From contig CATNEN010000037.1 of the NCBI GenBank assembly GCA_950097015.1, forward strand, positions 124,001 to 188,000: 64,000 nt of DNA. The letters are read 5' to 3'. The notes under the pieces were generated by a model. It was not told where the DNA came from. It made no database searches and saw nothing but the letters and a program-made list of their open reading frames with translations. This DNA is from Macrostomum hystrix (taxonomy: Eukaryota > Platyhelminthes > Macrostomidae). Shown here in pieces: positions 1-11,393 of the stretch (the stretch's first letter is position 1; each line of letters opens with the position of its first letter). Position numbers and translations under genes: made by a program.

Positions 1-2484
1 AGCGAACAACTCCGACGTCAGCTGATGTCGGCTGGCTGTGCGGCTGCCGACGAATCATTAATAAGTTCGACCGCGTCAACAACTGACCCTGCAGGCTTAG
101 ACAAAGCTCTCGCAATCAAGCAGAAACTGCTAGAGTACGATCGCAATAGCGCTCGTCGCACTAAAGTCATCGACGACCAGATGGACTATTTTGAAACTGA
201 TGCCGTCTGGCTTTCAGACGCCGAGCGGTCTAAACTGCGCCAACGCGAAAATGCCCTCCATCAGCAGAGACACAAGTCTCGACTGGAGCGTCGGCCAGTG
301 TACGACTTTGCCGGCCGACGCCTCGTGGAGGACTCTGATCCAGCAGCTATGGGACACATCGACCCGGAGCAGGACGCTGTGCTGCGCGAGATTGCCGAGG
401 CTAGAACTAGGGCTGGTGAGTACACTACTACTAGTAGTTTTATTGCTACAGCCTTTGTGGCGCTCCATTGCACTATTATTTAGCTAAATGTTGATTTTCT
501 GTAGGATGTCTAAAGCAGATTTCTGTAGATATCTGTGGGATTCTGTAAATTTCTGTAAATTTCTGTAGATATCTGTGGGATTCTGTAAATTTCTGTAGAT
601 ATCTGTGGGATTCTGTAAATTTCTTTAGATGCCAGTGATAATCAGTGTATTTCTGTAATGTTTGTATTATTCTGTAAATTTTTGTAGATGTCTGTAGCAT
701 TTTAATCTTCTAAGGATTATGTTGTCAATGTTTGTATGTTCTGTAGGGTTCTGTAAAATTCTGTAAACGTCTGTCGGTCGCTTCGCTCTACAATTCTGAA
801 GGTATTCAGTAGATTGTAGGAATTCTTATATCTCTATAAGTTGTGTCTCTAAAATGCCTTTAGAGTTTTAGTAGAAGTAATTTTCTAAGTTTTATAGTAA
901 ACTAATCTGTGGGATAAGTTTTTTTGCTTGCGTTGAAATTTGTAAAAATAAAATTACAAAAAGTAGCTAATAACCGAAAAGCTTATATTTCTACTGCCAG
1001 TAGCTTATATAGCATTTTCTTAATTCAACCACCCAGCTCAAGGCCATCGGGCAGCCGCAGGCGCCGCCGATGATGCTGCCGCCGCCGCCGGTCCGAACTG
1101 GTCTAGCGAAGATTTCCCGTTGGCCAATCCGGCCGTCTCCTGTCGGCCCGAGTTTGTCGCCGACGTTAAGAAAGACGGCCGGGACAAGCAACGGGAGCCT
1201 GGTGTTGTCAAGCAAACCGCGCCAGATTCCAAGCGGGCTGCCCTGCGCCTCCAGGATGGCGATCTGCGCGAACTGCGCGACGACGGCCTCTGCCTGAGCA
1301 TGCACCAGCCGTGGGCCTCCCTCCTAGTCCTGGGCATCAAGCTGCACGAAGGTCGCAGTTGGTATTCAGCGCACCGGGGCCGGCTCTGGATCGCCGCCAC
1401 CGCCAGGCGACCCAACGACGATGAGGTGGCAGCCGTGTTGGCCGACAGTCGGCTGAGAATGCCGGAGGCTAACTTTCCGTCCGCATTTCCAACCGGCTGC
1501 CTGCTTGGCTGCGTTCACGTCGACGAGGTGCTGCCACAGGACGAGTATAGGGAGCGATTTCCGCAGGTAGAACTGTGTTCGAATTCTTTTTCAATTCTAA
1601 CCTGTCAAAATTGGTATACTTCTCACTTTTTACTTTATCCCTGTTCTTTCTATTACGAATTTCCCTCCTGTTGAAATTTCATTCCATAAATCAACAATTT
1701 ATCAGTTTCTTTAAATCTCCTAATTCTCATATTATATTCTATCACACGCTCCAATTATCTCTCTTTTCTCCTGTTTCATAAATCTCCTCTTTCTCACCTT
1801 CTAAATATCTCCCATTGCTCACATTCCATAAATCTCTCATTGCTCACATTCCATAAATCTCCCATTGCTCAAATACCATAAATCTCCCATTGCTCACATT
1901 CCATAAATCTCTCATTGCTCACATTCCATAAATCTCCCATTGCTCAAATACCATAAATCTCCCATTGCTCACATTCCATAAATCTCTCATTGCTCACATT
2001 CCATAAATCTCCCATTGCTCAAATACCATAAATCTCCCATTGCTCACATTCCATAAATCTCCCATTGCTCAAATTCCATAAATCTCCCATTGCTCAAATT
2101 CCATAAATCTCACATTGCTCAAATTCCATAAATCTCACATTCACACATTCTATAAATCTCACATTGCTCAAATTCCATAAATCTCACATTCACACATTCC
2201 ATAAATCTCCCATTGCTCAAATTCCATAAATATCCCTTTTCTTCCGTTTCATAAATCTCCCAATTCTCGCTTATAAATTTCCCATTTCTCACCTCTCATA
2301 ATCGATTTTGATCCCTGATCTCCTTCTTATGCAGGGCGAGAGCGAATCACCGTTCGTGTTCCTGTGCTCAAATCCGCGCGAACTGCTCCTTAAGCTGCCA
2401 ATGAAAGGCGAGCACAAGATCTACAGGCTGGATAGGCAGTTGCATAAGGCCGCATTGGCCAGCCTGATGCGTGGGCAGGCCTAA
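1..2484 (+). CDS. TRIP4: TRIP4/ASC-1 (activating signal cointegrator 1), 3' part, three exons
   Basis: The exons are <1-415, 1037-1566 and 2335-2484. Phases agree at both junctions (1 then 0), giving 364 residues to the TAA at 2482. Exon 1 matches the TRIP4 segment before the ASCH domain, including VIDDQMDYFETD, SRLERR and DFAGRR. Exons 2-3 form the C-terminal ASCH domain, with LSMHQPWASLLVLGIK, EGRSWYSAHRGRLWIAATA, PTGCLLGCVHVDEVL and, in exon 3, SPFVFLCSNPRELLLK. In the known family, TRIP4 is the scaffold of the ASC-1 complex (with ASCC1-3), acting in nuclear-receptor coactivation and in ribosome quality control; ASCH is a predicted RNA-binding fold. The N-terminal zinc-finger part lies outside the window. 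Both introns contain repeats. A likely poly(A) signal AATAAA is at about 2707. Identification is very secure. Confidence 0.95.
520..660. repeat. Short degenerate repeat in TRIP4 intron 1
   Basis: Direct repeats of 10-12 bp variants of TTCTGTAAAT and TTCTGTAGATATCTGTGGGA, with weaker copies on to about 780. They lie wholly within the intron 416-1036; the rest of that intron is AT-rich with no other feature. Confidence 0.8.
1795..2235. repeat. 25-bp minisatellite in TRIP4 intron 2
   Basis: Roughly 17 copies of a 25-bp unit built on CATTCCATAAATCTCCCATT plus GCTCA. Shortened and CACATTC-containing variants lie at the right end. The array fills most of the intron 1567-2334 and stops about 100 bp before the exon 3 acceptor. 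Confidence 0.95.
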
Positions 2485-2870
2485 TAGTGTGCTCAGTAGT
2501 ATAGTAGGGACCGATCAGAATGTTTAGTTCGCATTGCATACTTTTTTTCTCGAGTTTTAAGTTTTACGAGATGCGCACTATATATCGTAACATATAATTG
2601 TGTTTAAAATAGGGAAAATGTCGCATGTCGCTTTGAAAATGTGTCAAATGAAAAAAATATATATTGTGGAATTCTTCTATTTTCCATTTTCCTCTATTGG
2701 ACTTCGAATAAATTAAATACAAGAGAAACTAAATATGTTGATTATCAGCTGCAGAATTCTGCTATTTTGCTTTTAGTTATTTGAAATTAATTTCTATTAG
2801 CAATGCGTTCAATGATGCTTACTAATAATTTATTAATATTACAAAACTATTAAATATTAAATATTGCTAC
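2485..2870. other. TRIP4 3' UTR and AT-rich spacer
   Basis: AT-rich sequence with the AATAAA near 2707 as probable TRIP4 cleavage signal. I see no further gene or repeat before the minisatellite begins. Confidence 0.6.
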
Positions 2871-4765
2871 AAATATTAGGTAATAATAATCTCGATTCTT
2901 TAATTACGAGCCGTAGGTAAAATTAATCTCGTTTCTTCAATTAGGTAATTATAATCTCGCTTCTTTAATTAGATTATTAGAATCTCGATTCTTCAATTAG
3001 GTGATTAGAATCTCGCTTCTTCAATTAGGTGATTAGAATCTCGATTCTTCAATTAGGTGATTAGAATCTCGCTTCTTCAATTAGGTGATTAGAATCTCGC
3101 TTCTTCAATTAGGTGATTAGAATCTCGCTTCTTCAATTAGGTGATTAGAATCTCGCTTCTTCAATTAGGTAATTATAATCTCTCTTTTTCAATTAGGTGA
3201 TTAGAATCTCGCTTCTTCAATTAGGTGATTAGAATCTCGCTTCTTTTATTAGGTGATTAGAATCTCGCTTTTTCAATTAGGGTATTAGAATCTCGCTTCT
3301 TTGTTAGGTAATAATAATCTCGCTTCTTTATTAGGTAATAATAATCTCGATTCTTCAATTAGGTGATTAGAATCTCGCTTCTTTAATTAGATTATTAGAA
3401 TCTCGCTTTTTTAATTATGTGATTAGAATCTCGCTTCTTCAATTAGGTGATTAGAATCTCGCTTCTTCAATTAGGTGATTAGAATCTCGCTTCTTCAATT
3501 AGGTAATTAGAATCTCGCTTTTTCAATTAGGTGATTAGAATCTCGCTTCTTCAATTAGGTGATTAGAATCTCGCTTCTTTTATTAGGTGATTAGAATCTC
3601 GCGTTTTTAATTATGTGATTAGAATCTCGCTTCTTCAATTAGGTGATTAGAATCTCGCTTCTTCAATTAGGTGATTAGAATCTCGCTTCTTCAATTAGGT
3701 GATTAGAATCTCGCTTCTTTTATTAGGTGATTAGAATCTCGCTTCTTCAATTAGGTGATTAGAATCTCGCTTCTTCAATTAGGTGATTAGAATCTCGCTT
3801 CTTCAATTAGGTAATTAGAATCTCGCTTCTTCAATTAGGTAATAATAATCTCGCTTTTTCAATTAGGTAATTAGAATCTCGCTTCTTCAATTAGGTAATT
3901 AGAATCTCGCTTCTTTAATTAGGTAATTAGAATCTCGATTCTTCAATTAGGTAATTAGAATCTCGCTTTTTCAATTAGGTAATTAGAATCTCGCTTCTTC
4001 AATTAGGTAATTAGAATCTCGCTTCTTTAATTAGGTAATTAAAATCTCGATTCTTCAATTAGGTAATTAGAATCTCGCTTCTTCAATTAGGTAATTAGAA
4101 TCTCGCTTCTTTAATTAGGTAATTAGAATCTCGCGTTTTTAATTATGTGATTAGAATCTCGCTTCTTCAATTAGGTGATTAGAATCTCGCTTCTTCAATT
4201 ATGTGATTAGAATCTCGCTTCTTCAATTAGGTGATTATAATCTCGCTTCTTCAATTAGGTGATTATTATCTCGCTTCTTCAATTAGGTGATTATTATCTC
4301 GCTTCTTCAATTAGGTGATTATTATCTCGCTTCTTCAATTAGGTGATTATTATCTCGCTTCTTCAATTAGGTAATTATTATCTCGCTTCTTTAATTAGGT
4401 AATTATTATCTCGATTCTTCAATTAGGTAATTAGAATCTCGCTTCTTTAATTAGGTAATTAGAATCTCGCTTCTTTAATTAGGTAATATTTATCTGGATT
4501 CTTCAATTAGGTAATTAGAATCTCGCTTCTTCAATTAGGTAATTAGAATCTCGCGTTTTTAATTATGTGATTAGAATCTCGCTCCTTCAATTAGGTGATT
4601 AGAATCTCGCTTCTTCAATTAGGTGATTAGAATCTCGCTTCTTCAATTATGTGATTAGAATCTCGCTTCTTCAATTAGGTGATTAGAATCTCGCTTCTTC
4701 AATTAGGTGATTATTATCTCGCTTCTTCAATTAGGTAATTATTATCTCGCTTCTGTAGTTAGGCC
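2870..4765. repeat. 28-bp minisatellite upstream of POLR2E
   Basis: About 67 copies of a 28-bp unit containing AATTAGGTGATTAGAATCTC followed by GCTTCTTC. Variants (GTAATT, ATTATTATC, GCGTTTTTAATTATG) recur in blocks, which implies duplication of multi-unit segments. The array ends about 230 bp before the POLR2E start, so it may lie in a 5' UTR intron of that gene (acceptor-like CCAG at 4991-4994) or between genes. Confidence 0.95.
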
Positions 4766-4996
4766 ATTAGAAAATTTCTTCGTTAATTAGTTGATTAGTT
4801 GATAATAAAGGAGGTATCTGTTAAAAAAGACGATTTGAAACCACGTTTTTAATTAGGCGGTTACAAGTCCGGCATCAAATAAGCCTTTTAGAAGAAATGA
4901 AAATTGCTTCTTAAGTAAGCTTTTTTAATACTCGCTACTCATGTCAGTAGCTAAGTAGGCGCATAGATTTTTAATTATTATTTAATTTTTCCAGCC

Positions 4997-5638
4997 ATGG
5001 ACGACGAAGCCGAGACGCACAAGCTGTGGAAGGTGCGGCGCACCATCAATCAGATGTGCCGCGATCGTGGCTACCTAATCCTGCAGGAGGAGTGCACTCA
5101 AACTCTGGAAGAATTCAAGCAGCAGTTTGGAGATCGGCCATGCTCTGAGCAGAAGCCGTCTCGCTCGGAGCTGACTATGCTTGTTGCCCACCAGGAGGAC
5201 CCAACTGATCGCATGATTGTATTCTTTGCCGATGAGCCAAAGCTTGGCATTAAACATGTCAAAGCCTATGTGAATCGGATGCAACAGGAGGGCGTCTACA
5301 AGGCCATCCTTGTTATTCAGGCCACCGGTGGTATGTCGCCCTCCGCTAAACAGTCTCTGCTGGACATTCAACCCAAGTACACGCTGGAACACTTCTACGA
5401 ATCTGAGCTCATGATTAACATCACTGAGCACGAGTTAGTGCCCAGACACGAACTATTGACGCCATCGGAGAAGAAGGAGCTGCTAGATAGGTACAGGTTC
5501 AAGGAGAGCCAGCTGCCCAAGATACAATTGGGCGATCCTGTGGCTCGCTATCTGGGCTTGAAGAAGGGCGAAGTTGTGAAAATTATTCGCTCATCTGAGA
5601 CTGCCGGTCGCTATGTTACCTATAGAATAGTTGTGTGA
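4997..5638 (+). CDS. POLR2E: RNA polymerase subunit RPB5/RPABC1, complete single exon
   Basis: A 213-residue protein, close to the 210 of human RPABC1, colinear from [20 protein letters not shown] to the end. The N-terminal RPB5-specific jaw domain (about 1-140) includes [12 protein letters not shown] and VAHQEDPTD. The C-terminal archaeal RPB5/RpoH-like domain includes [12 protein letters not shown]-like and [40 protein letters not shown] sections, the most conserved part. RPB5 is shared by RNA polymerases I, II and III in the nucleus. The ATG sits in CAGCCATGG, three bases after an acceptor-like TTTTTCCAG, so the mRNA probably has a 5' UTR intron or a trans-spliced leader. A poly(A) signal AATAAATAAA lies at about 5823. 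Confidence 0.97.
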   Translation: MDDEAETHKLWKVRRTINQMCRDRGYLILQEECTQTLEEFKQQFGDRPCSEQKPSRSELTMLVAHQEDPTDRMIVFFADEPKLGIKHVKAYVNRMQQEGVYKAILVIQATGGMSPSAKQSLLDIQPKYTLEHFYESELMINITEHELVPRHELLTPSEKKELLDRYRFKESQLPKIQLGDPVARYLGLKKGEVVKIIRSSETAGRYVTYRIVV

Positions 5639-5917
5639 ATTTCACCCGTGTCTGAAATTGTGTTTGCATTTTTTCATCTAATATTATGATTGGCTCCGGT
5701 TTGTTTGGGAACCGATAGTCAATCTTGGTGTACTCTGATCTGCTTAAATCCCTAAGTCGCAACTTGTCTTATTTTATTATTTCAACTGGGGATAAAATAT
5801 GCCATTAAGTAATAATGAATTAAATAAATAAAAACATTTAAATACAAAGTTGTGTTAATACGCTGTCGTTTTTTAACTTCTCTTGCTAGCAGATAAATAG
5901 AAGTCAATTTACACGTA

Positions 5918-6140
5918 CGGATTATCGAGCTAGTCAATTAGCTGGTGAATGGATTATCGAGCTAGTCAATTAGCTGGTGAATGGATTATCGAGCTAGTCA
6001 ATTAGCTGGTGAATGGATTATCCAGCTAGTCAATTAGCTGGTGAATGGATTATCGAGCTAGTCAATTAGCTAGTGAATGGATTATCGAGCTAGTCAATTA
6101 GCTGGTGAATGGATTATCGAGCTAGTCAATCAGCCGGTTG
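5918..6140. repeat. 32-bp minisatellite between POLR2E and the acetyltransferase gene
   Basis: About seven copies of a 32-bp unit (GAATGGATTATCGAGCTAGT plus CAATTAGCTGGT). CTAGTCAATTAGCTGG is partly palindromic (AGCTAGTCAATTAGCT). The array ends about 65 bp before the next gene's start codon. Confidence 0.92.
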
Positions 6141-6205
6141 AGAGAATGCCTACGTGAAGACCTGAGGAGCCCCAACGAATTCCATTGCAGCTGCCTGTAG
6201 CCGCC

Positions 6206-9200
6206 ATGCCGGCAATTCTAGCAACAGCTCCCCGCCTTCTGCGCCACCTGGCTCTCAGCCGATTCTACTGCGCTTGCCCCACAGCCGATCAGTCTAGCGG
6301 GTCCTTCCAGATTCGGGTCCGCCAGGCCAACCTCACTGACCTGCCCGAGATGCGACAGCTGCAGCCGCTGGCGCACGGCGGCCTTGACGATGTTGCTCAA
6401 CTGCTGCGCCTGACTTCGGCCTCGTCGTCAGCAGCCTCCGCCGCTGCCGCAGTCAAGTCGGGATTTCCGCGTCGAGCCTATCTGGCTGAGGCTCCACCGT
6501 CGGCTGGCGTTAGCAAAGCTAGCCCGAGCGCCTTCTTGAACATTGTGCTAGTCGACAATGGCCAATCCGCGGTGCTGACACATGGTCGGGCACGAGACGA
6601 CCTCGTCGGCAGAGGCGTCTTGGCTCGCCTAGCCGCAGCCGCTCTGGCCGATGTCGCTCGCGAGGCTCGTCAACCCATTGGCCGCACCCTGGCCACTCTG
6701 TGCATGCCGCGCTACTCTCGCGACGGCATCGCCCGACGCTCCGAGGCCTTCACCGTGCTGAGCTCCCTTAGCCAGCTGGGCTTTCATTTCAATTCTTTGT
6801 ACTTTAGAACTGAACTGGCGCCTCGGCTGCTGCAGGCTGCTGGCACTGACGTCACCGAAGCTGAGCCTGAGGATCTGTGGCGCAGGCTAGCTAAGAGGCC
6901 TGACACCAAGCAACGTCTGTTCCCTAGCAACCACCTGCTGGTCTGCCGGCTGCCCATGCGCCTGACCGAGGACAACCTGCTGCTGGTGAGTCACTGAATC
7001 AGTCACTGTCCCAGTCCATCACTGAATCAGTCAGTGTCCCAGTCCATCACTGAATCAGTCAGTGTCCCAGTCCATCACTGAATCAGTCACTGTCCCAGTC
7101 CATCACTGAATCAGTCAGTGTCCCAGTCCATCACTGAATCAGTCACTGTCCCAGTCCATCACTGAATCTATCACAAGCATCGTCCGAATTCGAACCACCG
7201 CAGGCCGGCAGCGACCCGGTCCTCGGTCCCGGCGCCCGGCCCTTTGTCAGCGGCCTAGGCGAATCTGGTAGCAGCGATAGTCTAGACGGTGTCAGCTTCC
7301 GCTGCCATCACCGCGCCCGCCTTGGCCGGCACCTGTCCGTCACGGCATATGCCGCTACCGAGTCCGCCGTTGTCGCCCACCTGCTGGCCCAGATGCGGCG
7401 CGCTGTAAACCAGCCGCGCGGCCTTCTCTCGCCGAAGCCGGGGGCTCGCGACGCCAACGACGACACCGATGCCGACGATGACGACGTGTTTGTCAGCCTG
7501 TTCTTCCCAGTCGAGCTCAGCATCCCCAAAATACTCAACCTCATTCAGGTGAGGTTAGAGAGTATTGAGTCTCTCCTTAGCTCTAATTATCACGTTAAGT
7601 TCTCCCACACCGCTGATATCCTCTTCTGATAGATGCAATGCTTAAATATCACCAGATCAATCCAGAACCCAAATCCCCTCACCAGATCAATCTGGAACCC
7701 AAATCCCCTCACCAGATCAATCTGGAACCCAAATCCCCTCACCAGATCAATCTGGAACCCAAATCCCCTCACCAGATCAATCTGGAACCCAAATCCCCTC
7801 ACCAGATCAATCTGGAACCCAAATCCCCTCACCAGATCAATCTGGAACCCAAATCCCCTCACCAGATCAATCTGGAACCCAAATCCCCTCACCAGATCAA
7901 TCCAGAACCTAAATCCCCTCACCAGATCAATCCAGAACCCAAATCCCCTCACCAGATCAATCTGGAACCCAAATCCCCTCACCAGATCAATCTGGAACCC
8001 AAATCCCCTCACCAGATCAATCTGGAACCCAAATCCCCTCACCAGATCAATCTGGAACCCAAATCCCCTCACCAGATCAATCCAGAACCTAAATCCCCTC
8101 ACCAGATCAATCCAGAACCTAAATCCCCTCACCAGATCAATCCAGAACCCAAATCCCCTCATAAGATCAATCCAGAACCCAAATCCCCTCATAAGATCAA
8201 TCCAGAACCCAAATCCCCTCATAAGATCAATCCAGAACCCAAATCCCCTCATAAGATCAATCCAGAACCCAAATCCCCTCATAAGATCAATCCAGAACCC
8301 AAATCCCCTCTTAAGATCAATCCAGAACCCAAATCCCCTCATAAGATCAATCCAGAACCCAAATCCCCTCTTAAGATCAATCCAGAACCCAAATTCCGTT
8401 GCCAGATCAATCCAGAACCCAAATCCCCTCACCAGATCAATCTGGAACCCAAATCCCCTCACCAGATCAATCTGGAACCCAAATCCCCTCACCAGATCAA
8501 TCTGGAACCCAAATCCCCTCACCAGATCAATCCAGAACCTAAATCCCCTCACCAGATCAATCCAGAACCCAAATCCCCTCACCAGATCAATCTGGAACCC
8601 AAATCCCCTCACCAGATCAATCTGGAACCTAAATCCCCTCACCAGATCAATCCAGAACCTAAATCCCCTCACCAGATCAATCCAGAACCCAAATCCCCTC
8701 ATAAGATCAATCCAGAACCCAAATCCCCTCATAAGATCAATCCAGAACCCAAATCCCCTCATAAGATCAATCCAGAACCCAAATTCCGTTGCCAGATCAA
8801 TCCAGAACCCAAATCCCCTCATAAGATCAATCCAGAACCCAAATCCCCTCATAAGATCAATCCAGAACCCAAATCCCCTCATAAGATCAATCCAGAACCC
8901 AAATCCCCTCTTAAGATCAATCCAGAACCCAAATTCCGTTGCCAGATCAATCCAGAACCCAAATCCCCTAATATGATCAATCCAGAACCCAAATCCCCTC
9001 ATAAGATCAATCCAGAACCCAAATTCCGTTGCCAGATCAATCCAGAACCCAAATCCCCTAATATGATCAATCCAGAACCCAAATCCCCTCATAAGATCAA
9101 TCCAGAACCCAAATTCCGTTGCCAGATCAATCCTAGAATCGAATCCCCTCATCAAATCCTTTACGTGTTCATGCCGCTGTGATTGCAGACGGACCCGGTG

Positions 9201-9356
9201 CTTCACAATCTGCCCCTGTCATCCAACTCGAAGCTAAACTGTAAGATGCACGCCATTGAACACGCCTACGTTGGGCCAGTGTCCAATTTCGATTTTGCCA
9301 GTCCAAATGAAGCCATCCCTGACGATATCACCAATATCGAACAGGAAGTGCTATGA
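6206..9356 (+). CDS. Histidine N-acetyltransferase-like (HISAT/NAT16-type GNAT), three exons
   Basis: The exons are 6206-6985, 7204-7548 and 9189-9356, all phase 0, giving 430 residues. The start is the ATG in GCCGCCATGCC. The N-terminus MPAILATAPRLLRHLALSRF is basic and lacks acidic residues, so a mitochondrial presequence is possible. The GNAT core runs from about residue 35: VRQANLTDLPEMRQL, then a GGL motif, VLVDNGQSAVLTHGR and LVGRGVLARL at the position of the acetyl-CoA-binding R/Q-x-x-G-x-G/A loop. Further on, LFPSNHLLVCRLPMRLTEDN matches the NAT16/HISAT segment around LPGGTIIQDWQPYRPSESN, and the later LSVTAYAATESAVVAHLL also fits. Known HISAT makes N-acetylhistidine; substrate here is inferred. 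Exons 2 and 3 are more divergent. Both introns are almost wholly minisatellite. Confidence 0.75.
6990..7172. repeat. 28-bp minisatellite filling acetyltransferase intron 1
   Basis: About six copies of a 28-bp unit, CACTGAATCAGTCACTGTCC plus CAGTCCAT. It starts directly at the donor (GTGAGTCACTGAATC), so the splice-site-proximal bases are themselves repeat sequence. It occupies most of the 218-bp intron 6986-7203. Confidence 0.95.
7651..9140. repeat. 30-bp minisatellite in acetyltransferase intron 2
   Basis: About 49.5 copies of a 30-bp unit (ACCAGATCAATCTGGAACCC plus AAATCCCCTC) in perfect register: 7651 to 9121 is exactly 49 units. Variant units (CCAGATCAATCTGG, CCAGATCAATCCAG, CATAAGATC, TTAAGATC, ATTCCGTTGCC) come in ordered blocks, showing multi-unit duplication. 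Because 30 is a multiple of 3 and the unit lacks stops, long open frames exist on both strands; these are artefacts, as the array lies between good splice sites at 7549 and 9188. Confidence 0.97.
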
Positions 9357-9695
9357 ATTGCACTACGTGTAAAGTTACCTCGAAACTTACGAGCGTAATT
9401 TTTAATAATTTAAAACGGATGATGCGTAAATTTTTCATGAATTCGAAATTCATAAATATCTTTCAAATTTGTCGTGTGTTTTACCCATTTTAGCGTTTAC
9501 TCGTACTATTATTTTCCCATGTTGGTTTTCCAAATCGACAATTCAATTGTGCTACTGATAGTAATTTAGCAGGCGTCATTATTAACAATACTGCGTCATT
9601 ATAAAATTCATTTATCAGTAGTTTGACAAACTAATATGCCTCGCTGGCCAAGGAAAGAAATCAATAGACAATAGTGGGCAGAATTGAGACGGGGA
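9357..9695. other. 3' flank of the acetyltransferase gene
   Basis: AT-rich 3' UTR or spacer. No clear canonical AATAAA was seen and there is no other gene. Confidence 0.5.
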
Positions 9696-10225
9696 AATGA
9701 GACACTGGAGAGATAAGACACGGGGGGAGATAAGACAAGGAGAGATGAGACACCGGAGAGATAAGACACCAGGGAGATGAGACACGGAGAGATGAGGCAC
9801 CGGGGAGATAAGGCACCGGGGAGATGAGACACGGGAGAGATGAGAAACGGGAGAGATGAGACACGGGAGAGATGAGACACGGAAGAGATGAGACACGGGA
9901 GAGATGAGACAGGAGAGATGAGACACAGGAGAAATGAGACACAGGAGAGATGAGACACGGGAGAGATGAGACACGGGAGAGATGAGACAGGAGAGATGAG
10001 ACACGGGAGAGATGAGACAGGAGAGATGAGACACGGGAGAGATGAGACACGGGAGAGATGAGACAGGAGAGATGAGACACAGGAGAGATGAGACACAGGA
10101 GAGATGAGACACGGGAGAGATATGGCACCGGGGAGATGAGACACGGGAGAGATATGGCACCGGGGAGATGAGACACGGAAGAGATGAGACACCGGAGAGA
10201 TGAGACAGGAGAGATAAGATTCGTA
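9695..10225. repeat. 16-bp purine-rich minisatellite
   Basis: Roughly 33 copies of GAGATGAGACACGGGA with single-base indels and CCGGGGAGAT variants. It is strongly purine-biased on the plus strand (A/G-rich except for the C of CACGG), so triplex or G-rich structures are conceivable. It is intergenic, between the acetyltransferase and the convergent alpha-kinase gene. Confidence 0.95.
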
Positions 10226-11393
10226 GAGAGATACAAATCGAGAGATGAGAAGGCAGAGACAGGCTATGTTTTAAATAGTCCTAACTACTCCTTGGGTAGA
10301 GTTTGCCTATACCACTGTTGTAAATAAACTGTTCCAACATAGATGTGCTGTTTTATCTTTTTCATTATTCTCTAGTGCTCCTAGCAAATTTTGCGCATTG
10401 TCTTCCGGTTAATCGATCTAGTACTTTAGTACTCATTTAGATAAAACTCCAACTTAGTTTCATTGTCAGTTTTTATCGCTGTATATTTCATGTTGTTTTC
10501 TGTGCTAACACTGTCACTACTTGCTCAGTAGTTTGTTGGTTTCCTATTATACTTTAAGCGTATTTTTTGGCTATCTTGAAGGCTAATCAATGGTCTTTTT
10601 AAATTGCATATTTTAACTTAAGATGCTTTCTTGCTACTACTACTGCAAGTATGCAAGTATTTTTAACGGTTTTACAATATTTTTTGCTGAAAATAGTCTG
10701 ATTGAATTTGCTAATAAAATGCCTCTAGGTTCGGTGAAAATAGAATTAAGTGGATGCCGTTCTTTTTAAGTATTTTCGCAACAAATTGTTTTGTTGTTTT
10801 TCTCGATTATTTATTGCGAATAACACAATTATTGATATAGTAGTTACTGTCTAGGTGTCTTGATTTCTTATGCTACAAATTGAGTCCTCGCAGTAAGAGC
10901 CCGTTCATACGGCTGTGAGCTGTGAGCCAATTCAGGCCGAGTCAAAATATATTTAAGTTTAACAGAGCGATAAGGAAGGGGGGTTGGCCGTACGATAACA
11001 AGAGTGCGCGACTGAGGGTAGGAGAGGAGGCTAGAACGTGAGCGGCGGACCAATCAGAAAGGAGGAAAGAAAGAAAGGATAGAGAATGAGAGATCAGCCG
11101 CAGAGATAACGAGAGAGAAAGAACTAGATTGAACTGGACGATGTAAACAAGAAAAGTGCAGAGAACGAAAGAGTGAATAGAGGACAGAAGGCAGAGACGA
11201 AAGTCGCGACACTAGGATATAGACTCTATTGAAGCAAATTCTATATGAACCCAAATAGTATGATCAGTTTTCTGATACCCATCAAAGTTGTTTAAAATAA
11301 AGGTTAGATGTTTTTAACATTCCTTATGACCTGTCAGGTTATTGTTAATTATCGTCTCATTGTTAAAGTCTTGCGATGCTCCTGGCTGCAGTC
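10225..11393. other. Intergenic stretch without a recognised gene
   Basis: AT-rich to 10,860, then a more purine-rich section with AAAGGAGGAAAGAAAGAAAG-like tracts around 11,060-11,110. No coding region or repeat family was recognised. Part of it should be the 3' UTR of the minus-strand alpha-kinase gene. Confidence 0.5.

Noticed and set aside
7590-9206. Large open reading frames on both strands through the 30-bp array
   Set aside because: They are produced by a stop-free unit of 30 bp and lie inside an intron bounded by phase-matched splice sites of the acetyltransferase gene.
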